Origin: Myxococcales bacterium
Lineage (GTDB): Bacteria > Myxococcota_A > Polyangia > Haliangiales > Haliangiaceae
DNA: 64,000 bases
Assembly: GCA_028287135.1 (NCBI GenBank)
Contig: JAQBQE010000060.1
Coordinates: forward strand, 38,873-102,872
Reading direction: 5' to 3'
Of the stretch, positions 34,999 through 42,972 are shown piece after piece. Below the pieces are notes generated by a model. The model did not search any database. It was not told where the DNA came from and saw only the letters and a list, made by a program, of their open reading frames with translations. The position numbers and the translations under genes are program-made. Position 1 is the first letter of the stretch, and each line of letters begins with the position of its first letter.

Positions 34999-35378
34999 CA
35001 CAGACCGTCCGCTCCGTCCTGGATCCAGTGGTAGATCAGCTCGATATCGCGATCAGGGATGGGCTGGTCGTACGGCATCCGCGGCACGTTGTTCTCGCCG
35101 CCGGGCGAGATCAGCACCTGGTACAGCAGCGACGACTCCGGGTCGGTCGGGACCACGAGTTGGTAGGTCGTGATCGAATCCTTGGATTCCTCGACGGTAT
35201 CGAAGGCGTAGTCGTCGACGCGGCGGAACGAGCTGTGGCACTGCGCGTTGCCGCAGCTCGGCTGCAGGACCGCAGCAGTGACGTACTCGAGCGTCCGCGG
35301 TCGATTGTCTTCTTCAGAGCCGCAGGCGGCGAGCCCCGACAGCCCGAGCGCGGCCACCGCAACAGCTAGGCGATGCAT
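34998..35378 (-). CDS. c-type cytochrome lipoprotein with CX4CH heme site
   Basis: 126 residues from ATG 35378; TATCGT is 6 nt upstream. The signal VAVAALGLSGLAACGSEED gives a lipoprotein. The heme motif is CGNAQCH, a CX4CH variant, and the C-terminal part RMPYDQPIPDRDIELIYHWI then QDGAD is the usual end of small cytochrome c domains, with Met as probable sixth ligand. It overlaps the heme-barrel gene as ATGA, so the two are made together. Whether CX4CH binds heme here is inferred from other bacterial families with this spacing. Confidence 0.85.
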   Translation of the reverse strand: MHRLAVAVAALGLSGLAACGSEEDNRPRTLEYVTAAVLQPSCGNAQCHSSFRRVDDYAFDTVEESKDSITTYQLVVPTDPESSLLYQVLISPGGENNVPRMPYDQPIPDRDIELIYHWIQDGADGL

Positions 35379-35384
35379 GCGCGG

Positions 35385-35390
35385 ACGATA
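35385..35390 (-). promoter_or_regulatory. Candidate -10 (TATCGT) of a leaderless gene
   Basis: TATCGT ends 6 nt before the ATG of the cytochrome lipoprotein; no Shine-Dalgarno lies between. Confidence 0.45.
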
Positions 35391-35430
35391 ACGCAGCATG
35401 CGTGGAGATACGCAACCGCACGACCTTCGA

Positions 35431-35450
35431 TCGCTGGCGATCGCTGGCGA
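35431..35450 (+). repeat. Short tandem repeat (TCGCTGGCGA x2)
   Basis: Two exact 10-base units between convergent-in-sequence gene ends. Each contains part of a GCGATCGC-like palindrome. It lies just past the DUF3052 stop. Confidence 0.5.
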
Positions 35451-35459
35451 TCCGTGTCG

Positions 35460-35987
35460 TTACTTTGTCGAACGCGCGCGCACGCGGCGCAAGGCCGAGC
35501 CCGAGCCGCTCGCACGCGCGATCCGCGGCGCGATCCGGGCGGTCGGCCGACGCGTGCGCCGCGAGATCGGTGGCGGCTCGATCCGGTACGCCATCGCCTC
35601 GCGGTTGCCCTCGCGCAGCACGAGGCGGACTCCCGAGTACGACGCGTCGATCAAGCACGCCTTGTTCGCGGCCATCCCGGCAGCGAGCGCGATCCGGCGC
35701 ACGACATCTTCGGACACGCGGCGCGACGTGCGCCGCCAGGCGACCCAGAAACCACCGGACGGGTGGAGGCGACCGACCACGTCGGTGAACCGGCGCTCGA
35801 GCTCCTCCAGAGAATCGACGAACATCACCACGACGTCGACCATGGGGAGCCGGAGGTCGGTGGTGATCCGGACGTCGTCACGCGCGAGCGTGCGTTCGAA
35901 CGCACCCGGTGCGTTCAGCAAGCAGACCTTGTGGCCTGCCTTGATCCCCAGCTTCTTCGGCAGTGGATGTCCCGGGTACCCAGCCAT
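35460..35987 (-). CDS. DUF3052 family protein
   Basis: 175 residues from ATG 35987; the frame extends upstream but the family begins exactly at MAGYPGHPLPKKLGIKAGHK, as seen here. The DUF3052 pattern continues with VCLLNAPGAFERTL, VDVVVMFVDSLEELERRF and HPSGGFWVAWRR, then DVVRRIALAAGMAANKACLI and SGVRLVLR. The last 25 residues are an Arg/Pro-rich basic tail, unlike the compact family core. No function is established for this family. It diverges from hemH across a 237-bp gap that carries TTCAA/TTGAA repeats. Confidence 0.88.
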   Translation of the reverse strand: MAGYPGHPLPKKLGIKAGHKVCLLNAPGAFERTLARDDVRITTDLRLPMVDVVVMFVDSLEELERRFTDVVGRLHPSGGFWVAWRRTSRRVSEDVVRRIALAAGMAANKACLIDASYSGVRLVLREGNREAMAYRIEPPPISRRTRRPTARIAPRIARASGSGSALRRVRARSTK

Positions 35988-36045
35988 GACTGAACGGATA
36001 ATGCAGTGGTCCCACGGGAGGTCAAACAGGAAGCCAAAAACATCT

Positions 36046-36068
36046 TTCAAGCACCTTGAATCGTTCAA
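36046..36068. promoter_or_regulatory. Alternating TTCAA/TTGAA inverted repeats
   Basis: TTCAA-gcacc-TTGAA-tcg-TTCAA gives two overlapping inverted repeats in a locally AT-richer part of the gap between the divergent DUF3052 and ferrochelatase genes. A regulator-binding site is likely, but no regulator is known. Confidence 0.4.
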
Positions 36069-36224
36069 CTCACGTGTAATCTGGCCGCTCCCGTGGTTTG
36101 GTAAGGTGGGGAACGTATCGGGCTCTCGTTCCGGCGCATTTCAGGCGCTTCTCAGAAACCTATTCATGGCGGCGGGCGTCTCCTTGACATTGTGGTTCGA
36201 GTTGTCCAGACCGGGGTCTCACGC

Positions 36225-37265
36225 ATGCCCCACGGCCTATTGCTGATCAATCTCGGTACCCCCGACGAGCCGTCGACGCCGGCGGTCCGCAGGTACCTCC
36301 GCGAGTTCCTCGGTGACCCGCGGGTGATCGACATCAACGCCGTCGGCCGTGCGCTGCTGCTCAATCTCGTCATCCTGCCGACGCGGCCGGCCAAGAGCGC
36401 GCATGCCTACCGCTCGATCTGGGATCCCGAGCGCGGGTCGCCGCTCATGTATCACTCGCAGGATCTGGCGGCCGGCGTCGCCGCCCGGCTCGGCGCGGAG
36501 TGGCGGGTCGAGCTCGCGATGCGCTACGGCTCACCGTCGATCCCGGACCGGCTCGCCGCGCTCGTGAAGGCCGGTGTCGATCGGATCGTCGTGCTCCCGC
36601 TGTTCCCGCAATACGCGTCGTCGTCGACGGGAACGGCGGTCGCGCGCGTGATGGAGCTCGCGCAGGAGATGTGGAACGTGCCGGCGCTCGACTTCGTGCC
36701 TGCGTTCTTCGATGACCCGGGCTTCCTCAACGCGTTCGCCGACGTCGGTGCTCCGAGCATCGAGGCTGCTCGCCCCGACCACGTGCTGTTCTCGTTCCAC
36801 GGACTGCCGGTCCGTCAGATCCTGAAGACCGACGCGACCGGCGCGCACTGCTTCGCCTCGGCGAATTGCTGTGACACGCTGGCGAACCCGAGCTGCTACC
36901 GCGCGCAGTGCTTCTACACGGCGCGGGAGCTCGCCGGCCGGCTCGGCCTGTCAGCGGATCGCTACACCGTGTGCTTCCAGTCGCGACTCGGGCGCACGCC
37001 GTGGATCCAGCCCTACACCGACGTCGTGCTCGACGAGCTCGCGAAGAAGGGCGTCAAGCGGCTCGCGGTGATGTGCCCGGCGTTCGTGGCCGACTGCCTG
37101 GAGACCGTCGAGGAGATCGGGATCCGCGCGCGGGAGCAGTTCACGGCGGCCGGCGGCGAGGAGCTCGTCCTCGTGCCGTCGCTCAACGCGACGCCGGCGT
37201 GGATGGATGCGGTCGCGGCGATCGCGGTGCGCCATGCCGCGCACAAAGCGCTGCGCGTCGTCTAG
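36225..37265 (+). CDS. hemH: Ferrochelatase with internal Cys cluster
   Basis: 346 residues from MPHGLLLINLGTPDEP, the usual start; upstream in-frame codons are not part of the family. Motifs include YRSIWDPERGSPLMYHSQ, LPLFPQYASSSTGTA, the catalytic His in FSFHGLP, and SRLGRTPWIQPYTD. It inserts ferrous iron into protoporphyrin IX (or coproporphyrin III) to finish heme. Cys209, 215, 216, 224 and 229 lie together between the catalytic His and the second half; internal Cys of this kind hold a [2Fe-2S] cluster in some microbial ferrochelatases. The next gene follows 9 bp later. Confidence 0.97.
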   Translation: MPHGLLLINLGTPDEPSTPAVRRYLREFLGDPRVIDINAVGRALLLNLVILPTRPAKSAHAYRSIWDPERGSPLMYHSQDLAAGVAARLGAEWRVELAMRYGSPSIPDRLAALVKAGVDRIVVLPLFPQYASSSTGTAVARVMELAQEMWNVPALDFVPAFFDDPGFLNAFADVGAPSIEAARPDHVLFSFHGLPVRQILKTDATGAHCFASANCCDTLANPSCYRAQCFYTARELAGRLGLSADRYTVCFQSRLGRTPWIQPYTDVVLDELAKKGVKRLAVMCPAFVADCLETVEEIGIRAREQFTAAGGEELVLVPSLNATPAWMDAVAAIAVRHAAHKALRVV

Positions 37266-37274
37266 GCTGCGCGC

Positions 37275-38414
37275 ATGAGCCTGTCGGATGTCTACGGCAA
37301 CTTGTTGATCGTCCGCCCGCCCGTCCCGGCGACCTGCAACAAGGCCGGTGCCAACTACAAGAGCGAGGTCGCCCACCTCGAGTACTCGCCCCGCCGCGCC
37401 TACGACGAGTGGCTGTCGATCCTCGATGGGATCGTCGCGTGCGGCGGCGATGCGCTGTACCAGTTCGAGGCGGTCGACGAACCGTTCCTCGATCAGGTGG
37501 GTCTCGAGGTGGACGGCGACGGTGCGATCCGTCCCGAAGGCTCGCGCGAGGTGCTCGGCACGATGGACCGCGTGATGACCGGCCGCGTGTTCGCCGCGAA
37601 CGGACCGTGGGTCAGCGTGCGCGATCAGACGTTGCGCGCAGTGATGCCGAACATGCTCGCGCACCGTCGGGACGAGGCCGCGTACTACCGCGAGCTACTC
37701 GGCGAGATCGGGAGCGCCGCGAAGCTGTCGGTCGAGATCGCGGACAATCCGCATCGCTGGGAAGGCATGGCCGACATCGCGGTGGTCGGAGATCGCGTCG
37801 TCCTCACCTACGCGGTGCCGGGTCACTACGATCGCGATACGACGCCCAAGAGCTCGCGCAGCACGCGCGACGGCGTCAGCTTCGCCGCGACGTTCACCGG
37901 CGTTCCGGAGTCCGCACGGATCTACGCGGAGCTGGTCTATCCGCATTTCCACGGCGACACCGTCCACTTCGGCGCGCGGCCCGTCGGTGGCGAGCCGGTG
38001 CTCGTCCACTATCCGCGCGGGCTGTTCGCAGACGGCTCGGAGTTCGTCGCGGGCGTCCTCGGTGCGGACCGCATGGTTCCGATCGAGGCGCACGATGCGG
38101 TCGAGCAGTACGCGGGCAATTCCCGGCAGGTCAACGAGGGTGTGCTCGTGCCCGACGGAGTGTCGGGAGCGTTCATCGCTGACCTGGAGCGACTCGGCCT
38201 GGTGACGCACCGTGTCCCACTGTTCGAGCTGTTCGGAAAAGCGGGTGGGGGCCCGGCGTGCGCAACGCTGTACCTCCCGAAGGGCCTGGGACTCCCCGAT
38301 AGTCACTCCTCGCGGTACTCCGCCACCCGGGATGTCGCACGGGCACGGCGGGAGCGGATTCCCGAGAGGTTGCGAGTGGATCCAGCGTTTTTCGCCGACA
38401 AGGCGCGGGGTTAA
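37275..38414 (+). CDS. Amidinotransferase/DDAH-like guanidino-group enzyme
   Basis: 379 residues, cytoplasmic. It has the pentein fold pattern: an N-terminal CNKAGANYKSEVAHL, the catalytic His region YPHFHGDTVHFGARP, and the Cys near the end in GKAGGGPACATLYLP. These fit the arginine deiminase/dimethylarginine dimethylaminohydrolase/amidinotransferase superfamily, which modifies guanidino groups. The precise reaction cannot be settled. It starts 9 bp after hemH and is probably co-transcribed; the reason for that pairing is not obvious. Confidence 0.85.
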   Translation: MSLSDVYGNLLIVRPPVPATCNKAGANYKSEVAHLEYSPRRAYDEWLSILDGIVACGGDALYQFEAVDEPFLDQVGLEVDGDGAIRPEGSREVLGTMDRVMTGRVFAANGPWVSVRDQTLRAVMPNMLAHRRDEAAYYRELLGEIGSAAKLSVEIADNPHRWEGMADIAVVGDRVVLTYAVPGHYDRDTTPKSSRSTRDGVSFAATFTGVPESARIYAELVYPHFHGDTVHFGARPVGGEPVLVHYPRGLFADGSEFVAGVLGADRMVPIEAHDAVEQYAGNSRQVNEGVLVPDGVSGAFIADLERLGLVTHRVPLFELFGKAGGGPACATLYLPKGLGLPDSHSSRYSATRDVARARRERIPERLRVDPAFFADKARG

Positions 38415-38501
38415 CGGGCGATCGCCCTCCGCACTAAGGTGCCGCAAGATCTGGAAAACGCATCAGCGACTCGATAAAACCGCAGGCAACTACGAGATGG
38501 T

Positions 38502-38522
38502 CCGATTCCCTGGGGGAATCGG
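38502..38522 (+). promoter_or_regulatory. Perfect hairpin in the ompA-like 5' leader
   Basis: CCGATTCCC-TGG-GGGAATCGG: a 9-bp perfect stem with a 3-base loop, 25 nt before the ATG and upstream of the AAAGGAC ribosome site. It could stabilise the mRNA or tune initiation of this abundant protein. Confidence 0.5.
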
Positions 38523-38547
38523 CCGGTTTCGAACCAAAGGACTATCG

Positions 38548-40056
38548 ATGAATCGCTTGTTCCGACCCACGCCAGTTGTCGCCTTGGGCGCCGCGGTGTT
38601 CGCACTCGGCGGACTCCTCTCTTCTCCCGCGCACGCCAACGTGGAAATCGGCGGCACTGCCGGCATTCACGTATTCAGCGACACGAACGAGCTCGGCGTC
38701 GCAGATGTCCCGGACGCGAACTCGCAGCGCAACTCGGCGCTGTTCGGCCTGCGGCTCGGCGCGTTCTTCGGCGACATGATCGGTGTCGAGGGCGAGTTCG
38801 GGGTGGTCCCGAGCGAGCCGCGCGCCCTCGTGTTCGACATCTGGAACATCACGTACCGCGCCCACCTCGTTGCGCAGTTCCGCGCGAGCAACCCGGCGAC
38901 CAAGCTGATCCCGTTCGTGCTGGTCGGCGGTGGCGCGTTCCAGGTGGTCGACAGCCGTAACACCGACGTCATCGACGAGGACACGGACGAGATGCTGTAC
39001 GCCGGCATCGGCGCCAAGTACCGCGTCGACAACGGATGGGGCCTGCGCGCCGACGCGCGGATCCTGTTCCCGCCGAGCAGCGAGGACGACGGCTTCACCC
39101 AGGACTTCGAGGTCCTGCTCTCGATCTATCGCGAGTTCGGCCGCAAGGAAGTCGTCAAGACCATCGAGGCTCCGCCGCAGGACAACGATCCGGACAAGGA
39201 CGGAATCATCGGCGATGCGGACAAGTGCCCGCAGGAGCCGGAGGACATGGACGGCTTCGAGGACGACAACGGTTGCCCCGACGCGGACAACGATGCCGAT
39301 GGCATCGCCGACGCGGCCGACAAGTGCCCGATGGAGCCCGAGGACAAGGACGCCTTCCAGGACGAGGACGGCTGCCCGGATCCCGACAATGACGGCGACG
39401 GCGTCCCGGACGCGGCCGACAAGTGCGCGATGGAGCCCGAGGACAAGGACAACTTCGAGGACGACGACGGTTGCCCGGATCCGGACAACGATGGCGACGG
39501 CGTGCCGGACGCGCAGGACAAGTGCGCGAGCGACCCGGAGACCAAGAACGGTTACCAGGACGAGGACGGCTGCCCCGACGAGATCCCGGCCAAGATCAAG
39601 GCGTTCACCGGCGTCATCCAGGGCATCAATTTCCGCACGAACACGGCGGACCTCTCGCCGATCTCGTTCCGCACGCTCGACAAGGCTGTCGCGGTCCTCG
39701 TCGAGTTCCCGGAGCTCCGCCTCGAGGTCCAGGGTCACACCGATGACCAGCCGATCAAGAAGGGTGGCAAGTTCGCCGACAACCTCGAGCTGTCGAAGGC
39801 ACGCGCCGAGGCAGTCCGCGAGTACTTCATCAAGAAGGGCGTCGCAGAGAACCGCCTGACGGCGACCGGCTTCGGCGACAGCGCGCCGGTCGAGAGCCCC
39901 ACGGGTCTCAAGGGTGGCAAGCTGAACGCGGCGCGCGCGAAGAACCGCCGCGTCGAGTTCCGCCTCGTGTCGGCGCTGACGAACACGGCACCGGCTCCGA
40001 CGCCGGCTCCGGCGACGGCTCCGGCGACGACGCCGGCTCCCGCACCGAACCCGTAA
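38548..40056 (+). CDS. OmpA-family protein with thrombospondin type-3 repeats
   Basis: 502 residues from ATG 38548 with AAAGGAC upstream. A signal peptide ends at SPAHANVEIGG. Residues about 28-205 form an eight-strand barrel (GLRLGAFFGDMIGVEGEFGV, YRAHLVAQFRASNPATKLIP). Residues about 212-344 hold four or more Ca-binding type-3 repeats (DNDGDGVPDAADKCAMEPED and close copies). Residues about 351-474 are the OmpA peptidoglycan-binding domain (FRTNTADLSP, LRLEVQGHTDDQP, LSKARAEAVREYFIKKGV, NRRVEF). A Pro/Ala/Thr tail ends it. It tethers outer membrane to cell wall. A strong terminator follows. Confidence 0.97.
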   Translation: MNRLFRPTPVVALGAAVFALGGLLSSPAHANVEIGGTAGIHVFSDTNELGVADVPDANSQRNSALFGLRLGAFFGDMIGVEGEFGVVPSEPRALVFDIWNITYRAHLVAQFRASNPATKLIPFVLVGGGAFQVVDSRNTDVIDEDTDEMLYAGIGAKYRVDNGWGLRADARILFPPSSEDDGFTQDFEVLLSIYREFGRKEVVKTIEAPPQDNDPDKDGIIGDADKCPQEPEDMDGFEDDNGCPDADNDADGIADAADKCPMEPEDKDAFQDEDGCPDPDNDGDGVPDAADKCAMEPEDKDNFEDDDGCPDPDNDGDGVPDAQDKCASDPETKNGYQDEDGCPDEIPAKIKAFTGVIQGINFRTNTADLSPISFRTLDKAVAVLVEFPELRLEVQGHTDDQPIKKGGKFADNLELSKARAEAVREYFIKKGVAENRLTATGFGDSAPVESPTGLKGGKLNAARAKNRRVEFRLVSALTNTAPAPTPAPATAPATTPAPAPNP

Positions 40057-40103
40057 CGTTCGAGGAGGTCAGCGCGTCGCTGATCTCCGCAGCTCGTGAC
40101 CTA

Positions 40104-40135
40104 CGAGGCCCCTTCCCGGGGCCTCGCGTCGTTTT
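40104..40135 (+). terminator. Rho-independent terminator after ompA-like gene
   Basis: CGAGGCCCC-TTCCC-GGGGCCTCG is a perfect 9-bp stem, followed by CGTCGTTTT. It lies 48 nt after the stop. Confidence 0.85.
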
Positions 40136-40168
40136 CGGTGCAGGAGTCGTTCGTGCTACGAAGAGCCC

Positions 40169-40420
40169 GTGCTTCCGCCCGACCTCGTCGCGATCCTGGC
40201 ATGCCCGAAAACCAAGCAGCCGCTGATCTACTTTCCGCGCGGCGAGACCGGGCATGACGAGGCCGACGGATTTCTGCTCTGCCCTGGCTCCAGATTGCGC
40301 TACCGCGTCGATCAGGGCGTCCCGGTGATGCTGGTCGAGGAAGCCGAGGAGCTGCCGCAGGCGGCGATCCAGGAGCTCGTGGGCAAGGCGCGATCGCTCG
40401 GCCTACCAGTTCCAGCGTGA
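40169..40420 (+). CDS. Trm112/YcaR-like small protein
   Basis: 83 residues from GTG. LPPDLVAILACPKTKQPLIY and ADGFLLCPGSRLRYRVDQGV then PVMLVEEAEEL fit the Trm112/UPF0434 family. In archaea and eukaryotes Trm112 activates methyltransferases; in bacteria the role is less clear. Two Cys remain, so zinc binding may be partial. A GTG start is assumed. Confidence 0.88.
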   Translation: MLPPDLVAILACPKTKQPLIYFPRGETGHDEADGFLLCPGSRLRYRVDQGVPVMLVEEAEELPQAAIQELVGKARSLGLPVPA

Positions 40421-40501
40421 TTGCGCAGTCTTAGCCAGAAGATGGCGCTTGACCTGGCGCGCCATCGGAGGTAGATCCGCGGCTCCTCCACGGAGCCATG
40501 G

Positions 40502-41449
40502 GTGCTGAAGTCGCTATCGATCTTCACGGGCAATTCGAATCGCGCACTCGCAGACGAGATCTGCAAGTTCGTCGAGATCCCGCTCGGGCGCGCTGATGTC
40601 ACGCATTTCTCCGACGGAGAGATCTACGTCGAGATCGGCGAGAACGTGCGAGGCGTCAACTGCTTCGTGGTCCAGCCGACCTGCTCCCCGCCGAACCAGG
40701 CGCTGATGGAGCTGCTGATCATGATCGACGCACTCAAGCGTGCGTCGGCTGGCAGCATCGTCGCGATCATCCCGTACTTCGGATACGCGCGGCAGGATCG
40801 CAAGGCGAAGCCGCGTACGCCGATCACGGCAAAGCTCGTCGCCAACCTGATCACGGCCGCGGGTGCCGATCGCGCGCTCGCGATGGATCTCCACGCCGGG
40901 CAGATCCAGGGCTTCTTCGATATCCCGTTCGATCACCTCTACTCGATGCCCGTCCTGATCGAGGAGCTGCGCACCCTCGGCTACGGCGGCGAGAACACGA
41001 TCGTCGTGTCGCCCGATGCGGGTGGCGTCGAGCGCGCCCGCGCGTTCTCGAAGCGCCTCGGCGCGGGTCTCGCGATCATCGACAAGCGGCGTCCTGCTCC
41101 GAACGTCTCGGAGATCATGAACATCGTCGGTGACGTCAGAGGCAAGAAGACGGTCATCGTCGACGACATCATCGACACGGCCGGCACGCTGACCAATGCC
41201 GCCCACGCGATCATGAACGCAGGCGCGGCCTCGGTCGCTGCCTGCTCGAGCCACGCGGTGTTCTCGGGCAAGGCCGTTCAGCGGATCCAGGACTCGCCGC
41301 TGTCCCACGTCGTGGTGACCAACACGATCCCGCTCTCCGAGCAGGGTCTGGCCTGCTCCAAGGTCCGCGTGAAGAGCGTGGGACGCCTCCTGGGCGAGGC
41401 GATCAAACGCATTCATCACGGAGACTCGATCAGCTCGCTGTTCATGTGA
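40502..41449 (+). CDS. prs: Ribose-phosphate pyrophosphokinase (PRPP synthase)
   Basis: 315 residues from GTG. Class I PRPP synthase: FTGNSNRALADEI, FSDGEIYVEIGENVRG, the ATP-binding YFGYARQDRKAKPRTPITAK, metal site DLHAGQIQGFFD, VVSPDAGGVERARAFSKRL and the PRPP loop VIVDDIIDTAGTLTNAA. It makes PRPP from ribose 5-phosphate and ATP for nucleotide and His/Trp synthesis. It leads the conserved prs-rplY-pth group; rplY begins 62 bp later. Confidence 0.98.
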   Translation: MLKSLSIFTGNSNRALADEICKFVEIPLGRADVTHFSDGEIYVEIGENVRGVNCFVVQPTCSPPNQALMELLIMIDALKRASAGSIVAIIPYFGYARQDRKAKPRTPITAKLVANLITAAGADRALAMDLHAGQIQGFFDIPFDHLYSMPVLIEELRTLGYGGENTIVVSPDAGGVERARAFSKRLGAGLAIIDKRRPAPNVSEIMNIVGDVRGKKTVIVDDIIDTAGTLTNAAHAIMNAGAASVAACSSHAVFSGKAVQRIQDSPLSHVVVTNTIPLSEQGLACSKVRVKSVGRLLGEAIKRIHHGDSISSLFM

Positions 41450-41511
41450 TACGAACCGCCCCCCAGCGGCATCGGCCGCTTTGAACATCCCCCCAGGGAA
41501 AAGAGAACGTC

Positions 41512-42279
41512 ATGGAAGTCGGAAAGCTCACTGTCTCGCTGCGTAACACCACCGGCCACAAGGGCGCGTCACGCGCACTTCGTACGCAAGGCAAGGTCCC
41601 TGGGGTCTGCTACGGCGCGTCGATCAACGGACGGATCGAGCCCGTCTCGATCATCGTCGACGTCAAGGAGCTCAAGAAGGCTCTCGACCCGGTGAAGAAG
41701 CAGAACACCGTCATCGATCTGACGATCGAGGGCGGCACGACCAAGCACACGTTCTCCGCGCTCGTGAAGGAGTACCAGCTCCATCCGCTGCGCCGCGAGA
41801 TCACGCACGTCGACCTCCTCGCCATCGACCCGAACAAGGAAGTCCTCGCGGGCGTCCCGCTCGAGTTCACGGGCAAGCCCAAGGGCGCGGTCGACGGCGG
41901 TCAGATCCGCATCGTCATGCGCTCGGTCGACGTTCGCGCGAAGCCGGTCGATCTGCCGACCAAGCTCGTCATCGACGTCACGCCGCTCGAGATCGGTGAC
42001 GTGATCCACGTCTCGTCGATCGAGCTGCCCCCGGGCGTCACGGTCGTCACCGGTCGCGACCTCGCGGTCGTCACCTGCGCGGCTCCCGAGGAGGAGGCTG
42101 TGGCAGCGACGGCTGAGGGCGCGGCTCCGGCCGAGGGCGCTGCGGCGGCTGCGGCTCCGGCTGCGGCGGGCGCGAAGCCTGCGGCAGGCGCGAAGGCGGC
42201 TCCGGCTGCGGCGGGCGCCAAGCCTGCGGCGGGCGCGAAGGCTGCTCCGGCGGCTGCTGCGAAGCCTGCCAAGAAGTAA
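41512..42279 (+). CDS. rplY: Ribosomal protein bL25 (CTC-type) with long Ala/Lys tail
   Basis: 255 residues. The N-terminal 5S rRNA-binding domain (LRNTTGHKGASRALRTQGKV, PGVCYGA) and the TL5/CTC C-terminal domain (VPLEFTGKPKGAVDGG) are complete to about residue 205. The last 50 residues are near-identical repeats built on AAPAAAGAKPAAGAK, a basic, disordered, histone-H1-like tail longer than in most bL25. It binds 5S rRNA in the large subunit. Spacing to pth is 18 bp. Confidence 0.97.
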   Translation: MEVGKLTVSLRNTTGHKGASRALRTQGKVPGVCYGASINGRIEPVSIIVDVKELKKALDPVKKQNTVIDLTIEGGTTKHTFSALVKEYQLHPLRREITHVDLLAIDPNKEVLAGVPLEFTGKPKGAVDGGQIRIVMRSVDVRAKPVDLPTKLVIDVTPLEIGDVIHVSSIELPPGVTVVTGRDLAVVTCAAPEEEAVAATAEGAAPAEGAAAAAAPAAAGAKPAAGAKAAPAAAGAKPAAGAKAAPAAAAKPAKK

Positions 42280-42297
42280 GCGCGTCGCTGGTTGCCG

Positions 42298-42903
42298 ATG
42301 TGGCTGGTCGTAGGGCTCGGGAATCCGGGCGCGAAGTACGAACGCAACCGCCACAACATTGGCTTTCACGTCGTCGAGGAGCTCGCGCGCAAGCACGGAC
42401 TCCCCGCGTGGTCGGACAAGCTCGGTGGTCGAACGACCGCCGGCATTGTCACGACCGAGCGAGGACGCGAGCGTGCCGTGCTGCTCGAGCCGATGGAGTT
42501 CATGAACCTCTCCGGCTTCGCGGTCCAGCGCACCGCGGCGTTCCACAAGGTCGAGGTCGACCACATCCTCGTCGTCCACGACGAGATCGATCTCGAGCTC
42601 GGCATCGTCCGGCTCAAGTCGGGCGGGGGCCATGGAGGCCACAACGGCCTGCGCTCGATCCAGGACCAGCTCGGCGACGCGAAGTTCGCCCGGCTGCGAA
42701 TGGGCGTGGGCCGCGATCCGAAGACGCCTCCGGGCTCGAAGGATGCCGCCGGCTGGGTGCTGTCCGATTTCCCCGCAGCGCACAGCGCCGTGGTGACCGC
42801 CATGATTGCTGCGGCCTGCGAGGACATCGAGACCGTCCTTGCCAAGGGCATCGGACCGGCGATGAATCAGCACAACGCCCGTTCCAGTCTCGCGGCTCCG
42901 TGA
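42298..42903 (+). CDS. pth: Peptidyl-tRNA hydrolase
   Basis: 201 residues from ATG 42298. Signatures VVGLGNPGAKYERNRHNIGF (catalytic His), LLEPMEFMNLSG, VVHDEIDLELG, and GGGHGGHNGLRSI are all present. It releases tRNA from peptidyl-tRNAs dropped by the ribosome. Its usual position next to rplY supports the call. The 201-residue length is typical. Confidence 0.98.
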   Translation: MWLVVGLGNPGAKYERNRHNIGFHVVEELARKHGLPAWSDKLGGRTTAGIVTTERGRERAVLLEPMEFMNLSGFAVQRTAAFHKVEVDHILVVHDEIDLELGIVRLKSGGGHGGHNGLRSIQDQLGDAKFARLRMGVGRDPKTPPGSKDAAGWVLSDFPAAHSAVVTAMIAAACEDIETVLAKGIGPAMNQHNARSSLAAP

Positions 42904-42972
42904 TATAGACCCTCCCCTTCCAACCTCGCTCGTCCCTGCCAAGGGCGGGCTTCACACCCAAGAGGCACACAT

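Noticed and set aside
31828..35034. A 1068-codon plus-strand open frame
   Set aside because: Runs antisense through four real genes (porin, membrane transferase, heme barrel); no domain, typical codon-bias shadow.
35431..35450. Minisatellite or iteron
   Set aside because: Only two units of a 10-base repeat; too short to call an origin or expansion locus.
36184..36189. Perfect TTGACA -35 before hemH
   Set aside because: No acceptable -10 at 16-18 bp spacing (CAGACC at that place), so I do not call a sigma-70 promoter.
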